In this document: positions 9,189 to 18,437 of the stretch, piece by piece
Layout of the letters: each line of letters starts with the position of its first letter
Numbering within the stretch: position 1 is the stretch's first letter
NCBI GenBank assembly: GCA_030066015.1
Contig: JASJCL010000041.1
Span: 1-64,000, forward strand
Source of the DNA: Desulfosarcinaceae bacterium
GTDB taxonomy: Bacteria > Desulfobacterota > Desulfobacteria > Desulfobacterales > Desulfosarcinaceae
DNA length: 64,000 nt
Direction of reading: 5' to 3'
The notes under the pieces: model-generated
Databases searched by the model: none
Told to the model about the DNA's origin: nothing
What the model saw: only the letters and a program-made list of their open reading frames with translations
Made by a program: the position numbers and the translations under genes

Positions 9189-10088
9189 ATGAGCGAGATC
9201 CGCAAAATGCTGTTCGTGACCAAGTTCGAGGAGTTGGGCTTCGACGCCCTGCAGTCACTGCTCACCCTGCGTCAGGCCGATCTTGAACACGTGGTTTTCA
9301 TGAACGTGATCGAGCGTGACAAGGTCGCTCTACACCGCGGCAAGGGCTACCAGAAGGGCGAGGAGATCCGCCTGCGCGAGGCCGCCAACATCCGCTTCAT
9401 CGACTGGGCGGAAACCCTCTTCGAGGAGGGCATGGAGGTGGGGGTCTACATCGTCGTCGGTACGATGGTGTCGCAGGTGCTCAAGGCCGCCGAAAAGGAG
9501 GGCTCCGATCTCATCGTCATCGGCCGCCCCGTTCGCAAGGGCGGTCTCAACTACCTCTATTCCGGCTCCGCCGTGACCGAATTGCTGCGCCGTTCGGCCG
9601 TACCGGTGCTGGTCTACAAGGGGATGGCCGAGAACAACTACCTGATCGACAAGCCCTTCTCACGCCCCTTGCTGGCCACCGATTGGGAGGCGGCCAGCCG
9701 GCGGGCGGTAGAGTACCTCAAGCCGCTGCGAGGGGTGATCGAGAAGGTCCACGTCATGCACGTGGCTGACGAGAAGGCGCTCTCCAAGAAGGCTTCAGCC
9801 ATGGAGATCCAGAGAACCCGCAAGGTGACGCGGCACAAACTCGAGGAGATCTGCGACGATTTGGAGGCCAGCGGCATCACCGCCAGGCCCCTGATTTACG
9901 TGGGCGATCCCGATGAGGAGATCGAGCGGGCCGCTCAGGAGTGCAAGGCCAGCCTGGTGGTGTTGGGATCATCAAGCCGTTCGGCCTGGGCGGAGCGCTG
10001 GTTGGGCTCTACCCCGCGCCAGATCGCGGAGAAATCACCCTACCCGACCCTCTTGATACCGCCGGCGAAAGCCCTGGCCGCTGGCTAA
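9189..10088 (+). CDS. tandem universal stress protein
   Basis: 299 residues made of two UspA folds. The first (about 1-145) ends LIVIGRPVRKGGLNYLYSGSAVTELLRRS; the second (about 155-290) contains VVLGSS and GSTPRQIAEKSPYPTLLIP, which keeps the G-2x-G-9x-G(S/T) ATP-binding pattern in part. Usp proteins bind ATP or other ligands and modulate stress survival in the cytoplasm; a specific target is not visible. It follows the response regulator by 71 bases on the same strand, so it may be a downstream member of that transcript. GTGAGGATG is a reasonable ribosome site upstream of ATG. Confidence 0.88.
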   Translation: MSEIRKMLFVTKFEELGFDALQSLLTLRQADLEHVVFMNVIERDKVALHRGKGYQKGEEIRLREAANIRFIDWAETLFEEGMEVGVYIVVGTMVSQVLKAAEKEGSDLIVIGRPVRKGGLNYLYSGSAVTELLRRSAVPVLVYKGMAENNYLIDKPFSRPLLATDWEAASRRAVEYLKPLRGVIEKVHVMHVADEKALSKKASAMEIQRTRKVTRHKLEEICDDLEASGITARPLIYVGDPDEEIERAAQECKASLVVLGSSSRSAWAERWLGSTPRQIAEKSPYPTLLIPPAKALAAG

Positions 10089-10282
10089 GGCCGAATCCGC
10101 CGGCCAGCACCTACGCCGCCCATGCGTGATGCCGTACCGATACGGCTTGCGTTGGCCGGATGGACCGAGCCGCCACCACCGGCCCGGCAGCGACAGAACC
10201 AAACAGGATCCGCTTCGTGTCCCCGAAAGCGACGCTGCGCCCCTCACTAGCGGCGTGGCCGCACCCGTGAAAAGGAGGCCCC

Positions 10283-10891
10283 ATGGCAATCATCACCATC
10301 TCAAGACAGTTCGGCGCCGGCGGCAAGACATTGGGTACCCGTCTGGCCGACAGACTGGGCTACACCTTTGCCGGCAGCGAAGTGGTCCAGAAGATTGCCG
10401 AAGTGGCCAATGTATCGCCCGCCTGGGTCGAATCGGTGGAGAAGGAGGCCGGTACCCGGGTATCCGCCCTGATCTCCCGGATGGTGTCGCGTTCCCTGGT
10501 GGACAAGATCCTCAAGGATGAGCGCGGCTACCTGGATGATGACATCTACCTGGACTACCTGGTGCTCACCATCTCCGAGATCGCCGAAGAGGGCAATGCC
10601 GTCATTCTCGGCCGCGGGGCCCAGTATATTCTGAAAAACGAGCCCGACACCTACCACATCCTCCTCATGGACGATTTCGACAGTCGCGTCCGCTTCATGA
10701 TGACCCACTACGATCTCACCGCCGGTAAGGCCACCCGCATGGTCCAGAGCGAAGACCGCCGCCGCGTCAACCTCTACAGCAAGCTGGGCAAGAGCGATTA
10801 CGACAGTCCGAGCCTCTACCACCTCGTGCTCAACATGGGGCGGGTGGGCCTGGAAAAGGCCGAGGAGCTGATTGTGCAATTGGTCTCATAG
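10283..10891 (+). CDS. cytidylate kinase-like family protein
   Basis: 202-residue P-loop kinase of the AAK26/cytidylate kinase-like type found widely in Desulfobacterota. The P-loop SRQFGAGGKTLG lies at residues 7-18 and a catalytic-type ILGRGAQYIL segment at about 110. The substrate is not established; the family is distinct from the housekeeping Cmk. AAAAGGAGG before the ATG fixes the start. The 193-base gap upstream contains a small hairpin (GCCGTA/TACGGC, 10131-10146) without a U-tract, so linkage to the stress-protein gene is uncertain. Confidence 0.82.
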   Translation: MAIITISRQFGAGGKTLGTRLADRLGYTFAGSEVVQKIAEVANVSPAWVESVEKEAGTRVSALISRMVSRSLVDKILKDERGYLDDDIYLDYLVLTISEIAEEGNAVILGRGAQYILKNEPDTYHILLMDDFDSRVRFMMTHYDLTAGKATRMVQSEDRRRVNLYSKLGKSDYDSPSLYHLVLNMGRVGLEKAEELIVQLVS

Positions 10892-10953
10892 CGGCCGATT
10901 CGCGACCGCGTACAAGACCATCCCCGCGCGCGGAGACAGCTTGCCGGAGGGGC

Positions 10954-11415
10954 TCACCACAGGCGGGGCTTGATCAGGTAGGCCGCCACATCATCGGGGT
11001 GGACGTGGGCGGCCGAGATCGCCTTATCGCGCACCGAGATACCCGCCCGGTGGACCGACGTCGGATCGCCAGTGACCAGCGGGTGCCATCCCGCCAGGGA
11101 CTTCCCTTCGGCCAAGCGCCGATAGGCGCAGGTCCGCGGCAGCCAGCGCAGCTGGCCCACTGTTTCCGGGCGGAGCTGCAGGCAGTCGGGTACCAGGAAT
11201 CGGCGCAGGTCGTAATCGCTGCAGCGGCAGCTCTGGGTATCGAGAAGGTAGCAGGCCACCCAACAATAATCCACCTTGCCCGTTTTGGGGTCCTGAAACT
11301 TCTCCAAGCAGCAGCGACCGCAGCCGTCGCAGAGGGACTCCCATTGGTCGGGCGTCATCCGGTCCAGGGGGGTGGTCTCCCAGAAGGGTTGCGCGAGTGG
11401 TTCCGCCATCTTCAC
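10954..11415 (-). CDS. YcgN-family cysteine cluster protein (UPF0260)
   Basis: About 153 residues with a conserved Cys pattern: WESLCDGCGRCCLEKF near 25-42, then CWVACYLLD, CRCSDY, PDCLQL and TCAYRRLAEG. This is the YcgN/YkgJ Fe-S or zinc cluster family, whose function is not established. The start is either GTG 11415 (AGGA four bases upstream) or ATG 11409. It converges on the cytidylate-kinase-like gene with a 62-base gap and no clear terminator. A second, more distant YkgJ protein is encoded at 37472. Confidence 0.88.
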   Translation of the reverse strand: MKMAEPLAQPFWETTPLDRMTPDQWESLCDGCGRCCLEKFQDPKTGKVDYCWVACYLLDTQSCRCSDYDLRRFLVPDCLQLRPETVGQLRWLPRTCAYRRLAEGKSLAGWHPLVTGDPTSVHRAGISVRDKAISAAHVHPDDVAAYLIKPRLW

Positions 11416-11540
11416 GTGATCCTATTGCTTACCTGTAATGAAATCTCACATCCACCAGCCCTTCCTACATGATTCAATGGATTCGGTAAATGCTCTGGCC
11501 GCTTTCTCGGTAAATGGCGACCGCTGTTGTGGCGGTCTCT

Positions 11541-12686
11541 CTAAAAGCCGTCCGCCGTCACCGGGCACGCGTCCCTGAAGCCACTTGCCGACGGGGGGGG
11601 CTCCAATGGCAGCGGCAGCTGGCGCAAGCGGACCCGACGGCCGCCCTCGTCGGAGAAGTTGGAGACGCTGATCCCCAGGAGGCGCACCTTGCGGGGACCG
11701 GCGTCGGTGGCGGCCAGCAGGCGGGGCAGGTGGTCCAGCAGCGTCTCCAGGTCTTGCACCGGCTCCGGCAGCGTGACGGAGCGGGTCACCGATTGGAAAT
11801 CGTGATACTTCACCTTCAGCGTCAGGGTGTGGCCCTGGCGCTTTTCCCGCTCCAGATAGGCCACCACCTTTTCTCCCAAAGCGGTGAGAATGGCCAGCAT
11901 CTGGTCCACATCGTCGATATCTGCCTGCAGCGTGGTTTCCTTCCCGATGGACTTGCGTATCCAGTGAGGCTGGACAGGCCGGTTATCCCGGCCACGGGCG
12001 ATGCGGTAGTAGAAATGGCCCACTTTGCCGAAATGGCGCACCAGCTCCTCCTCGCTGTAGGGCAGCAGGTCGGCGCCGGAGCGGATGCCCAAGCGGTGCA
12101 TCTTCTCCTCTGTGACCCGCCCCACACCGAAGAATTTGCGGATCGGCAGGGCGGCGATAAAGGCCTGCGCCTGTTGGGGCGTGACCACGGTGATGCCGTG
12201 GGGTTTGTGGTAGTCGGAAGCCACCTTGGCGATGAATTTGTTGAAGGAGACGCCGGCCGAGGCGGTCAGCCGGCCGGTGCGATCGTAGATGGCCCGCAGA
12301 ATCTCCCGGGCGATGAGGGTGGCCGACGGAATCGCCCGCTTGTTCGCCGTCACGTCGAGAAAGGCCTCATCCAGGCTGAGGGGTTCCACCAGATCGGTGT
12401 GCTCGTGGAAGATGGCCCGTATCTGGCGCGAGACGCTGCGGTAGACGTCGAAGCGCGGTCGCACGAAGACGGCGTGGGGGCAGAGACGAATGGCCCGGGC
12501 GGCCGGCATGGCCGAGTGGACACCGAACCGGCGTGCCTCGTAGCTGCAGGTGGTCACCACCCCGCGTCCCTGGGGACTGCCGCCCACGATGACGGGCTTG
12601 CCTTGCAGCTCGGGGTTGTCGCGCTGCTCGACGGCCGCGTAGAAGGCGTCCATGTCGATGTGGATGATTTTGCGCAGCTCGCCCAT
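11541..12686 (-). CDS. dinB: DNA polymerase IV (Y-family)
   Basis: Translesion DNA polymerase, 381 residues. Catalytic acidic residues lie in IIHIDMDAFYAAVEQ (about 7-21) and SLDEAFLD (about 103). Also present are YEARRFGVHSAMP, the helix-hairpin-helix thumb (FFGVGRVTEEKMHRLGI) and the little-finger domain. The C-terminal QLPLPLE resembles a beta-clamp binding motif, followed by about 25 extra residues. The start ATG shares its A with the TGA stop of the upstream ferredoxin gene (TGATG), so translation is coupled to that gene, which is an unusual arrangement. No LexA box is apparent directly before it. Confidence 0.95.
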   Translation of the reverse strand: MGELRKIIHIDMDAFYAAVEQRDNPELQGKPVIVGGSPQGRGVVTTCSYEARRFGVHSAMPAARAIRLCPHAVFVRPRFDVYRSVSRQIRAIFHEHTDLVEPLSLDEAFLDVTANKRAIPSATLIAREILRAIYDRTGRLTASAGVSFNKFIAKVASDYHKPHGITVVTPQQAQAFIAALPIRKFFGVGRVTEEKMHRLGIRSGADLLPYSEEELVRHFGKVGHFYYRIARGRDNRPVQPHWIRKSIGKETTLQADIDDVDQMLAILTALGEKVVAYLEREKRQGHTLTLKVKYHDFQSVTRSVTLPEPVQDLETLLDHLPRLLAATDAGPRKVRLLGISVSNFSDEGGRRVRLRQLPLPLEPPPSASGFRDACPVTADGF

Positions 12687-13849
12687 CACCGCCTCATGCG
12701 TGTTCGCAGGCGATCTCGCTGCGATAGGGCCAGCAGGCGCAGGAGGGCCAACGGGCCGGTCTGACGGCGCTTCCACGCCAGTCGCAGCATGCTGGTCGCG
12801 ACATTGGGCGGGACCGGCGGTTGCTCCGCTTTCGGCTTGCGCGTCAGCTCCAGGGCGTCCGTGGGGCAGGTGGCGACGCACAAACCGCAGCCGATACACC
12901 GTCGCGGATCCAGGCGGACCCCGTCGGCTGACCCGGTGAGGGCGTCCATCTGGCAACGGTTCAGGCAGACGCCGCACGCGGAGCAGGCGTCGGCTTCTAA
13001 GACCGCCACGAAGGGCGTGGCCACCAGATCGGCCGGGTGGGGGGCCTCTCGAAGGGTTCGCAGTACGCCGCAGCAGCAGCCGCAGCAGCAACAGATCCAT
13101 CCCGCCCGTCGGCTGTTGCTGGGCTGGAGCACCAGGCCGGCGCGGTCGGCCTGGTGAAGCAGCGCACGGATCTCCTCCCTGCCGGCCGGGCGCCCGGCGC
13201 CGGTGCGCCGGAAGTAATCGCCGGCCCCGCCGAAGCCGATGCAGGTCTCCAGCGGCTGATCGCAGGCTTGCTTCAGCAGCCCGCGCTCCTTGCGGCAGAT
13301 ACAGGGCATCACCGTGAACGTCTGATGATCCTCTACCAGCACCATGGCCTGCTCGTAGGTCATGATCGCCTGTTGGTCCCGGACACTGCGCGCCACCGGG
13401 ACCACGCGCATCTGGGGGGCCTGTCGCCAGGTGCGCGGGTCAACCAGCCGGGGCAGGTAGCGGTCCATCTCTTCCACCAGCCCCCGCGTGAGACGGCCTA
13501 CCTGGTACTCCCAGATCCCCACGGCGAATTGGGCCGCCATGTAGACCGGCCTGCCCGCCGCCTCCCCTTTGCTGAAAATCAGGCCCCGCTCCGCCATCTC
13601 CGCCAACAGGGGCGCCACCTCCGGCTCGCTGCGGCCGGCCCGCAAGGCGACGACGGCCGGGGATTCGAACAGCAGCGTCAGGTGGCAGGCCAGTTCAGCC
13701 TGCAGGGGCGTGAAGAGCCGCTCCAAGATGCGCAGCTCGATCTTCTCCGCGGTGGCGGGAAAACCGCCCGGCAGCCGGTCCAGATGCCGCGCCAGCCGTT
13801 GGTAGGGGCCTAGCGGCCCTAGCGTGTCGATGCCGGAAGTGCGTCTCAT
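12686..13849 (-). CDS. 4Fe-4S ferredoxin-type protein with Cys-rich segment
   Basis: 387 residues. The N-terminal two thirds include a winged-helix-like region with LAEMAERGLIF and a CICRKERGLLKQAC element. A very dense cysteine run WICCCCGCCCGVL follows at about 260-272. Two 4Fe-4S motifs near the C-terminus read CSACGVCLNRCQ and CIGCGLCVATCP. This matches a family of soluble iron-sulfur proteins common in anaerobic Desulfobacterota, whose reaction is unknown. The start is ATG 13849, inside an ATGA overlap with pit; the longer open frame to 13930 overlaps pit more. It is the middle gene of pit, ferredoxin, dinB. Confidence 0.85.
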   Translation of the reverse strand: MRRTSGIDTLGPLGPYQRLARHLDRLPGGFPATAEKIELRILERLFTPLQAELACHLTLLFESPAVVALRAGRSEPEVAPLLAEMAERGLIFSKGEAAGRPVYMAAQFAVGIWEYQVGRLTRGLVEEMDRYLPRLVDPRTWRQAPQMRVVPVARSVRDQQAIMTYEQAMVLVEDHQTFTVMPCICRKERGLLKQACDQPLETCIGFGGAGDYFRRTGAGRPAGREEIRALLHQADRAGLVLQPSNSRRAGWICCCCGCCCGVLRTLREAPHPADLVATPFVAVLEADACSACGVCLNRCQMDALTGSADGVRLDPRRCIGCGLCVATCPTDALELTRKPKAEQPPVPPNVATSMLRLAWKRRQTGPLALLRLLALSQRDRLRTRMRR

Positions 13850-14790
13850 TGCGGCGGTACGTAGCGGAGATGGGTGGCGAAGAAAATGGCCAGCGAGAGG
13901 CAGCAGCTCACCATCGGGGTGAGAAACCACGCCAGGCAGATTTGCTGCAGGGTCCTGCGGCTGACCGTGTTGACCCCCTTGATCAGCCCGATCCCCAGAA
14001 CGGCCCCCACCACCGCCTGGGAAGTAGAGACGGGTACGCCCAGGAGGGTGTAGAAATGGACCGTCACTGCGAGCGACAGGACCACCACCAGGGCAGAAAA
14101 GGGGTCCAGGGCCACCAGGCGGCGCCCGACGGTCGCCATCACCGGGCGGCTGAATGTGAGGATGCCGGCAGCAATACTGCCGCCGCCGATGAGGGCGGCT
14201 TGGAAGCTGTCCAGCAGGCCGGCGCCCACGAAGACGGCGGTGACGTTGGCCACATTGTTGGCGCCCAGGGCGTACGCACCGTAGGATCCCGCCAGAATGA
14301 GGGCCAGGCGCAGCCAGAAGTCGGATTGGAAGAGATTGAGATGGAGGCGGTTGTAGAGCGTCCCAAGGGTGAAGAAGAGCACCATCGCCATGAGGGCGCC
14401 GCCCACCGGGGTGCCCAGCCAGCAGAGGAGGACCTTGGTCAGGCCGTTCAAATTGAGCTGGCCATTGAGCAGTCCGATCCCCAAGATGGCGCCGACCACC
14501 GCCTGGGAGGTGCTCACCGGCTGTCCCAGAAGGGTCATTGCGCTGACCGTGGCGGCGGCGGCCACCGAGGCGATGACGGCCTGGCTAAGGCCCATGCGGG
14601 TGAGCCCTGTGAGCGTGTCGATGGCCGCCTGGCCCTCCATCAGGGCGCCGATAACGACAAAAACGGCCGCCAGCGCGGCAGCTGTGCCGAAGCGCAGCAT
14701 GCGTGCGGAGACGGCGGTACCGAAGACGTTGGCGGCATCGTTGGCGCCCAGCGACCACCCCAGAAAAACCCCGCCGAGAAGCGACAGCAT
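13846..14790 (-). CDS. pit: Pit-type inorganic phosphate transporter
   Basis: Low-affinity phosphate symporter (PiT/PHO-4 family), 314 residues, shorter than E. coli PitA. It has the duplicated family signature: GANDAANVFGTAVSARML at about 15-32 and GANNVANVTAVFVGAG near 177-192. There are two copies of the PVSTSQAVVGA(I/V)LGIGL segment, and about ten membrane helices. It lies eight bases after the DUF47 gene, the usual partner order (DUF47 then pit). Its stop overlaps the ferredoxin start by four bases. Confidence 0.95.
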   Translation of the reverse strand: MLSLLGGVFLGWSLGANDAANVFGTAVSARMLRFGTAAALAAVFVVIGALMEGQAAIDTLTGLTRMGLSQAVIASVAAAATVSAMTLLGQPVSTSQAVVGAILGIGLLNGQLNLNGLTKVLLCWLGTPVGGALMAMVLFFTLGTLYNRLHLNLFQSDFWLRLALILAGSYGAYALGANNVANVTAVFVGAGLLDSFQAALIGGGSIAAGILTFSRPVMATVGRRLVALDPFSALVVVLSLAVTVHFYTLLGVPVSTSQAVVGAVLGIGLIKGVNTVSRRTLQQICLAWFLTPMVSCCLSLAIFFATHLRYVPPQ

Positions 14791-14798
14791 GGCGGCCT

Positions 14799-15452
14799 CT
14801 ACACTCTTCTCTTCAAGCTGATGATGTTGATCCGCTTGGAGACCCGGTCGGCTTGGTTGGCGATCTCGCCGATCTCCACGATGAGGTCCTTGAGCTGCAG
14901 CTTGAGAAAGGGGTCGATGTCGCTGTCGAAGATTTTGGTGATCAAGGTGCGCTCGAAGTGGTCGCAGTGGCTCTCGTTGGTGTCGATGGTGGTGAGCAGC
15001 TCGCGGATATGGTCGCTTTTCTGAAAGAGGGCCTCGGTCTGCCGGTAGAGCAGATCGCAGGTCTCCAGGCAGAGATCCACCAGGGCCTTGAGGTCGACCT
15101 TGAGAAAGTCGGGCAATTGCAGGCGCTGGGTCTGAATCATGTAGAGAATGCTTTCGAAGCGGTGGGGAACCACGTCCAGGGCGGCCATCAGCCCCATGAT
15201 GTCTCCGCGCGAGTCGGGAATCAGCGCCTTGCCATACATGAGATCGTTGATCTCCTGGCGCACATCGTCGGCCTTGGATTCGTATTTGTGGGTCTGCTGG
15301 AGATAAAACTCGAAATTTTCACACCGCTCGCCGTGCAGGAAGCACTCTCTGAGGGCGTTGGCGAAGCTCTCCTGGCTGCGTTTGATATTCTCCAGATAGG
15401 CGTAGATCAGGCGCTCGACCCGGTGCCCTTTTTTGAAGAGGAAACTGAACAC
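14799..15452 (-). CDS. DUF47/TIGR00153 phosphate transport accessory protein
   Basis: 217-residue all-helical PhoU-like protein of the DUF47 family, thought to modulate the adjacent Pit transporter. It shows the family start FSFLFKKGHRVERLIYAYLE and the EIGEIANQADRVSKRI segment near the C-terminus, where PhoU relatives bind metal. I chose GTG 15452 because GGGAG lies just upstream and homologues begin at this FSFLFKK motif; an ATG at 15506 would add 18 non-conserved residues. It is first of four minus-strand genes (DUF47, pit, ferredoxin, dinB). Confidence 0.88.
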   Translation of the reverse strand: MFSFLFKKGHRVERLIYAYLENIKRSQESFANALRECFLHGERCENFEFYLQQTHKYESKADDVRQEINDLMYGKALIPDSRGDIMGLMAALDVVPHRFESILYMIQTQRLQLPDFLKVDLKALVDLCLETCDLLYRQTEALFQKSDHIRELLTTIDTNESHCDHFERTLITKIFDSDIDPFLKLQLKDLIVEIGEIANQADRVSKRINIISLKRRV

Positions 15453-15553
15453 GGCTCTCCCAGGCGTATTGTGAGGGGCGCTGAAACTGCCCCCACCATA
15501 AGTCAAAGCGACTGCGGGGACAAGCCGAAAGCCGCACCCCCGATGGGCGGTGT

Positions 15554-16711
15554 CTAAAGGGCCGCTTCCAGGAGGGCCTTGAGATCATCGCTGCCCAGCA
15601 TCACGGGATTGCCCTGCATGCTGCTGGCGCGCTGCGCCTTGGGCACCACGCTGGCAATGTCATCCGGACCGAAGCCGAACGCCCCCAAACCGGGGATCTC
15701 AAGCGTTTCGGCCAAACGGTGGGCCCACTGCACCCCCTCTTCGGCCGACGCCCGGGGATCGTCCAACACGATGCGGGCCACCTCGCCGTAGCGACCCAGA
15801 GCGCTCTCGCCCGAGGCGCCTGCGGCTTTCAGGGCATTGATGTTGGCCGCCATCACCAGCGGCAGGAGGCGGGCGCAGACCACACCGTGGGGGATGGCGT
15901 ATTGCCCCCCCAAGGGGGCGGCCAGTCCGTGGGCGGCCCCCAGCTTGGCATTGGCCAACGCCAAGCCGCCGAAGAGACTGGCGACGGCCATGTCTTCGCG
16001 GGCGGCCATATCGTCGCCCTGGGACCAGGCCGTTACCAGGGAGCGGGCGGCGCGCATCAACCCTTCCCGGCAGATACCGTCGGTGAGGGGGTTGGCCCCG
16101 CGGCTGACGAAGGCCTCCAGCAGTTGGGTGAGGGCGTCCATGCCGGTGCTGGCCGTCAGTGCGGGTGGCAGGGTGCGGGTCAATTCGGGATCCACCACGG
16201 CCTTGCGGGGCAGCATAAGGGGGCTGCGCATGCTCACCTTGAGCTGGTGCTCGGGACTCTGCATGACGGCGTTGCGGGTCACCTCGGCACCGGTGCCCGC
16301 CGTAGTGGGGATGGCGATGCAGGGCGCTGGATCGCGGGAGATCGCCTGTCCCTGGCCGATCACCTCGAGGTAGGTGAAGAGATCGCCGGTGTTGGTCAGC
16401 AGGGCGGCGACCGCCTTGGCGGCATCGATGACGCTGCCGCCGCCGATGCCGATCACCAGGTCACACTTCTGGTCGCGGGCCTGGGCGGTGGCTTCCTGGA
16501 TGAGATCGGTGGTGGGCTCACCGGCCACAGAGAAGCGGGTGGAGCCGATTCCTTGGAGTTTCAGATTCACCAGCAGGGCGTCGCAGCGTTCGGTGTTCCG
16601 CCCGCCGATCACGAAGGCGTTTTCCCCCATGCCGGCGGCCAGCATGGGTACATCATCGATGCGGCCGGCGCCGAAGAGGATACGCCGGGCCGTGGCGAAT
16701 TCGAACTGCAT
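15554..16711 (-). CDS. iron-containing alcohol dehydrogenase
   Basis: Group III metal-dependent NAD(P)-alcohol dehydrogenase, 385 residues. GIGGGSVIDAAKAVA (about 95-109) is the nucleotide-binding motif; PTTAGTGAEVTRNAV follows near 142. Metal ligands lie in GMDALTQLLEAF, AHGLAAPLGG and PHGVVCARLLP. AAAGGAG before ATG fixes the start. It follows glpK by 101 bases on the same strand, so a role in glycerol or 1,3-propanediol metabolism is plausible, but substrate specificity in this family cannot be read from motifs. It is probably the last gene of the glpA arm. Confidence 0.92.
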   Translation of the reverse strand: MQFEFATARRILFGAGRIDDVPMLAAGMGENAFVIGGRNTERCDALLVNLKLQGIGSTRFSVAGEPTTDLIQEATAQARDQKCDLVIGIGGGSVIDAAKAVAALLTNTGDLFTYLEVIGQGQAISRDPAPCIAIPTTAGTGAEVTRNAVMQSPEHQLKVSMRSPLMLPRKAVVDPELTRTLPPALTASTGMDALTQLLEAFVSRGANPLTDGICREGLMRAARSLVTAWSQGDDMAAREDMAVASLFGGLALANAKLGAAHGLAAPLGGQYAIPHGVVCARLLPLVMAANINALKAAGASGESALGRYGEVARIVLDDPRASAEEGVQWAHRLAETLEIPGLGAFGFGPDDIASVVPKAQRASSMQGNPVMLGSDDLKALLEAAL

Positions 16712-16812
16712 GCCCTTCTCCTTTTGCTGTGGCGTCTGATGATATCAGGCGCGCCTTGGGGGTGCGTGGGTCTCGGCGTCGAATGGGGCCAAGCCGTTCA
16801 CCGGCACCCGGC

Positions 16813-18324
16813 TTAGTCGACCCAGTCGAAGGTTCGCGTGACCGCCTTCTTCCAGCCGGCCACCAGATCGCTGCGCCGCTCTGCGGCCATGTCCGCTTCC
16901 CAAGTCTTGTCCACCGCCCAGTATTGGCGCAGCTCCGCCATATTGGACCAGAAGCCGACTGCCAGACCGGCGGCGTAAGCGGCCCCCAGAGCGGTGGTTT
17001 CCGTAATTTCCGGACGGATGACGGGAACATCGAGAATATCGGCCTGGAACTGCATGAGCAGTTCGTTCATGACCATTCCGCCATCCACCTTGAGGCGGGT
17101 CAGGTCCACTCCCGAATCGGCGTTCATCGCTTCCACGATATCCAGGGTCTGATAGGCATTGGCCTCAAGCACGGCCCGCGCGATATGCCCTTTGTTGACG
17201 TAGCGCGTCAAGCCCACCAGGGCGCCGCGGGCGTCGGTGCGCCAATAAGGTGCGAAGAGGCCGGAAAAGGCGGGCACGATATAGGCGCCGCCATTGTCGT
17301 CCACCGTGCGGGCCAGATCCTCCACCTGGGGCGCCTCGTCGATCAGCCCCAAATTGTCGCGCAGCCACTGCACCAGGGCGCCGGCGATGGCCACCGATCC
17401 CTCCAGGCAATAGACCGGCCGCTCACCACGGATCTGGTAGCCCACGGTGGTGAGGAGGCCCTGGCGGGAGGGGACGGGGGTGTTGCCCGTGTTGAGCAGC
17501 AGAAAACAGCCAGTGCCATAGGTGTTTTTCGCTTCACCGACCGAGAAGCAGGTCTGTCCCACCAGGGCGGCCTGCTGGTCGCCCAGCGCACCGCATACGG
17601 GAATGGTGGCTCTGAAAGGACCGTCCTTGAGGGTGTGCCCCCAGGTGTCGCTGTCGATGGAGGGCACGATACGGGGCAGCATACTGGGGGAAATCCCCAC
17701 CGTTTCCAGGATCTGTGCGTCCCAGGAGAGGGTGGCCAGATCCATGAGCAGGGTTCGACTGGCGTTGGAGACGTCGGTGACGTGGGCGCCGCCTTTGGGA
17801 CCGCCGGTCAGCCACCAGATGACCCAGGTTTCGATGGTGCCGAAGAGGGCGTCCCCTTTGTCCGCCGCGGCTCTGGCCTCCGCCACATTGTCCAGGATCC
17901 AGCGCACCTTGGGGCCGGCGAAATAGGTGGCGATGGGCAATCCGGTCTTGGCCCGAAAGCGGTCCTGGCCCCCGTCGCGGGCCAGCGTCTTGCAGATGTC
18001 GGCGGTGCGCGTGCACTGCCAAACGATGGCGTTGTAAAACGGTTTGCCCGTGCGGCGATCCCACACCACGGCCGTTTCACGCTGGTTGGTGATCCCCACG
18101 GCGGCCAGGTCGTCGCCGGTGAGCCCCGCCTTGCTCAGGGCGCCGCGGATCACCTTGCCGGTGTTCTGCCAGATCTCCATGGGATCGTGCTCTACCCAGC
18201 CCGGCTTGGGAAAGATCTGCTCGTGCTCCATCTGGTCCATGGCCGTGATGCGGCCATCGTGATCAAAGATGATGAATCGGTTGCTGGTGGTTCCCAGATC
18301 GATGGCACCGATATATGCGGCCAT
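16813..18324 (-). CDS. glpK: glycerol kinase
   Basis: Phosphorylates glycerol with ATP to sn-glycerol-3-phosphate. The 503-residue FGGY-family kinase has the phosphate-1 loop [16 protein letters not shown] at the N-terminus, [11 protein letters not shown], and [12 protein letters not shown] in the second domain, plus the FGGY C-terminal signature region [20 protein letters not shown] upstream of ATG 18324 sets the start; the open frame to 18402 adds a Pro/Arg-rich segment. It lies between the hdrB-like gene (113 bases upstream) and the alcohol dehydrogenase, in the glp arm. Confidence 0.97.
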   Translation of the reverse strand: MAAYIGAIDLGTTSNRFIIFDHDGRITAMDQMEHEQIFPKPGWVEHDPMEIWQNTGKVIRGALSKAGLTGDDLAAVGITNQRETAVVWDRRTGKPFYNAIVWQCTRTADICKTLARDGGQDRFRAKTGLPIATYFAGPKVRWILDNVAEARAAADKGDALFGTIETWVIWWLTGGPKGGAHVTDVSNASRTLLMDLATLSWDAQILETVGISPSMLPRIVPSIDSDTWGHTLKDGPFRATIPVCGALGDQQAALVGQTCFSVGEAKNTYGTGCFLLLNTGNTPVPSRQGLLTTVGYQIRGERPVYCLEGSVAIAGALVQWLRDNLGLIDEAPQVEDLARTVDDNGGAYIVPAFSGLFAPYWRTDARGALVGLTRYVNKGHIARAVLEANAYQTLDIVEAMNADSGVDLTRLKVDGGMVMNELLMQFQADILDVPVIRPEITETTALGAAYAAGLAVGFWSNMAELRQYWAVDKTWEADMAAERRSDLVAGWKKAVTRTFDWVD

Positions 18325-18437
18325 GGTTGCGGACTCCTTCTGAAGGTGAGGGGGTTGCAAAGGGCGGCGACACGTGCCGAGCGGCCGGTGTCGGGCGACC
18401 ACCGTTGGGACGAGAACGGCCGCCGGCTATTTTACTA

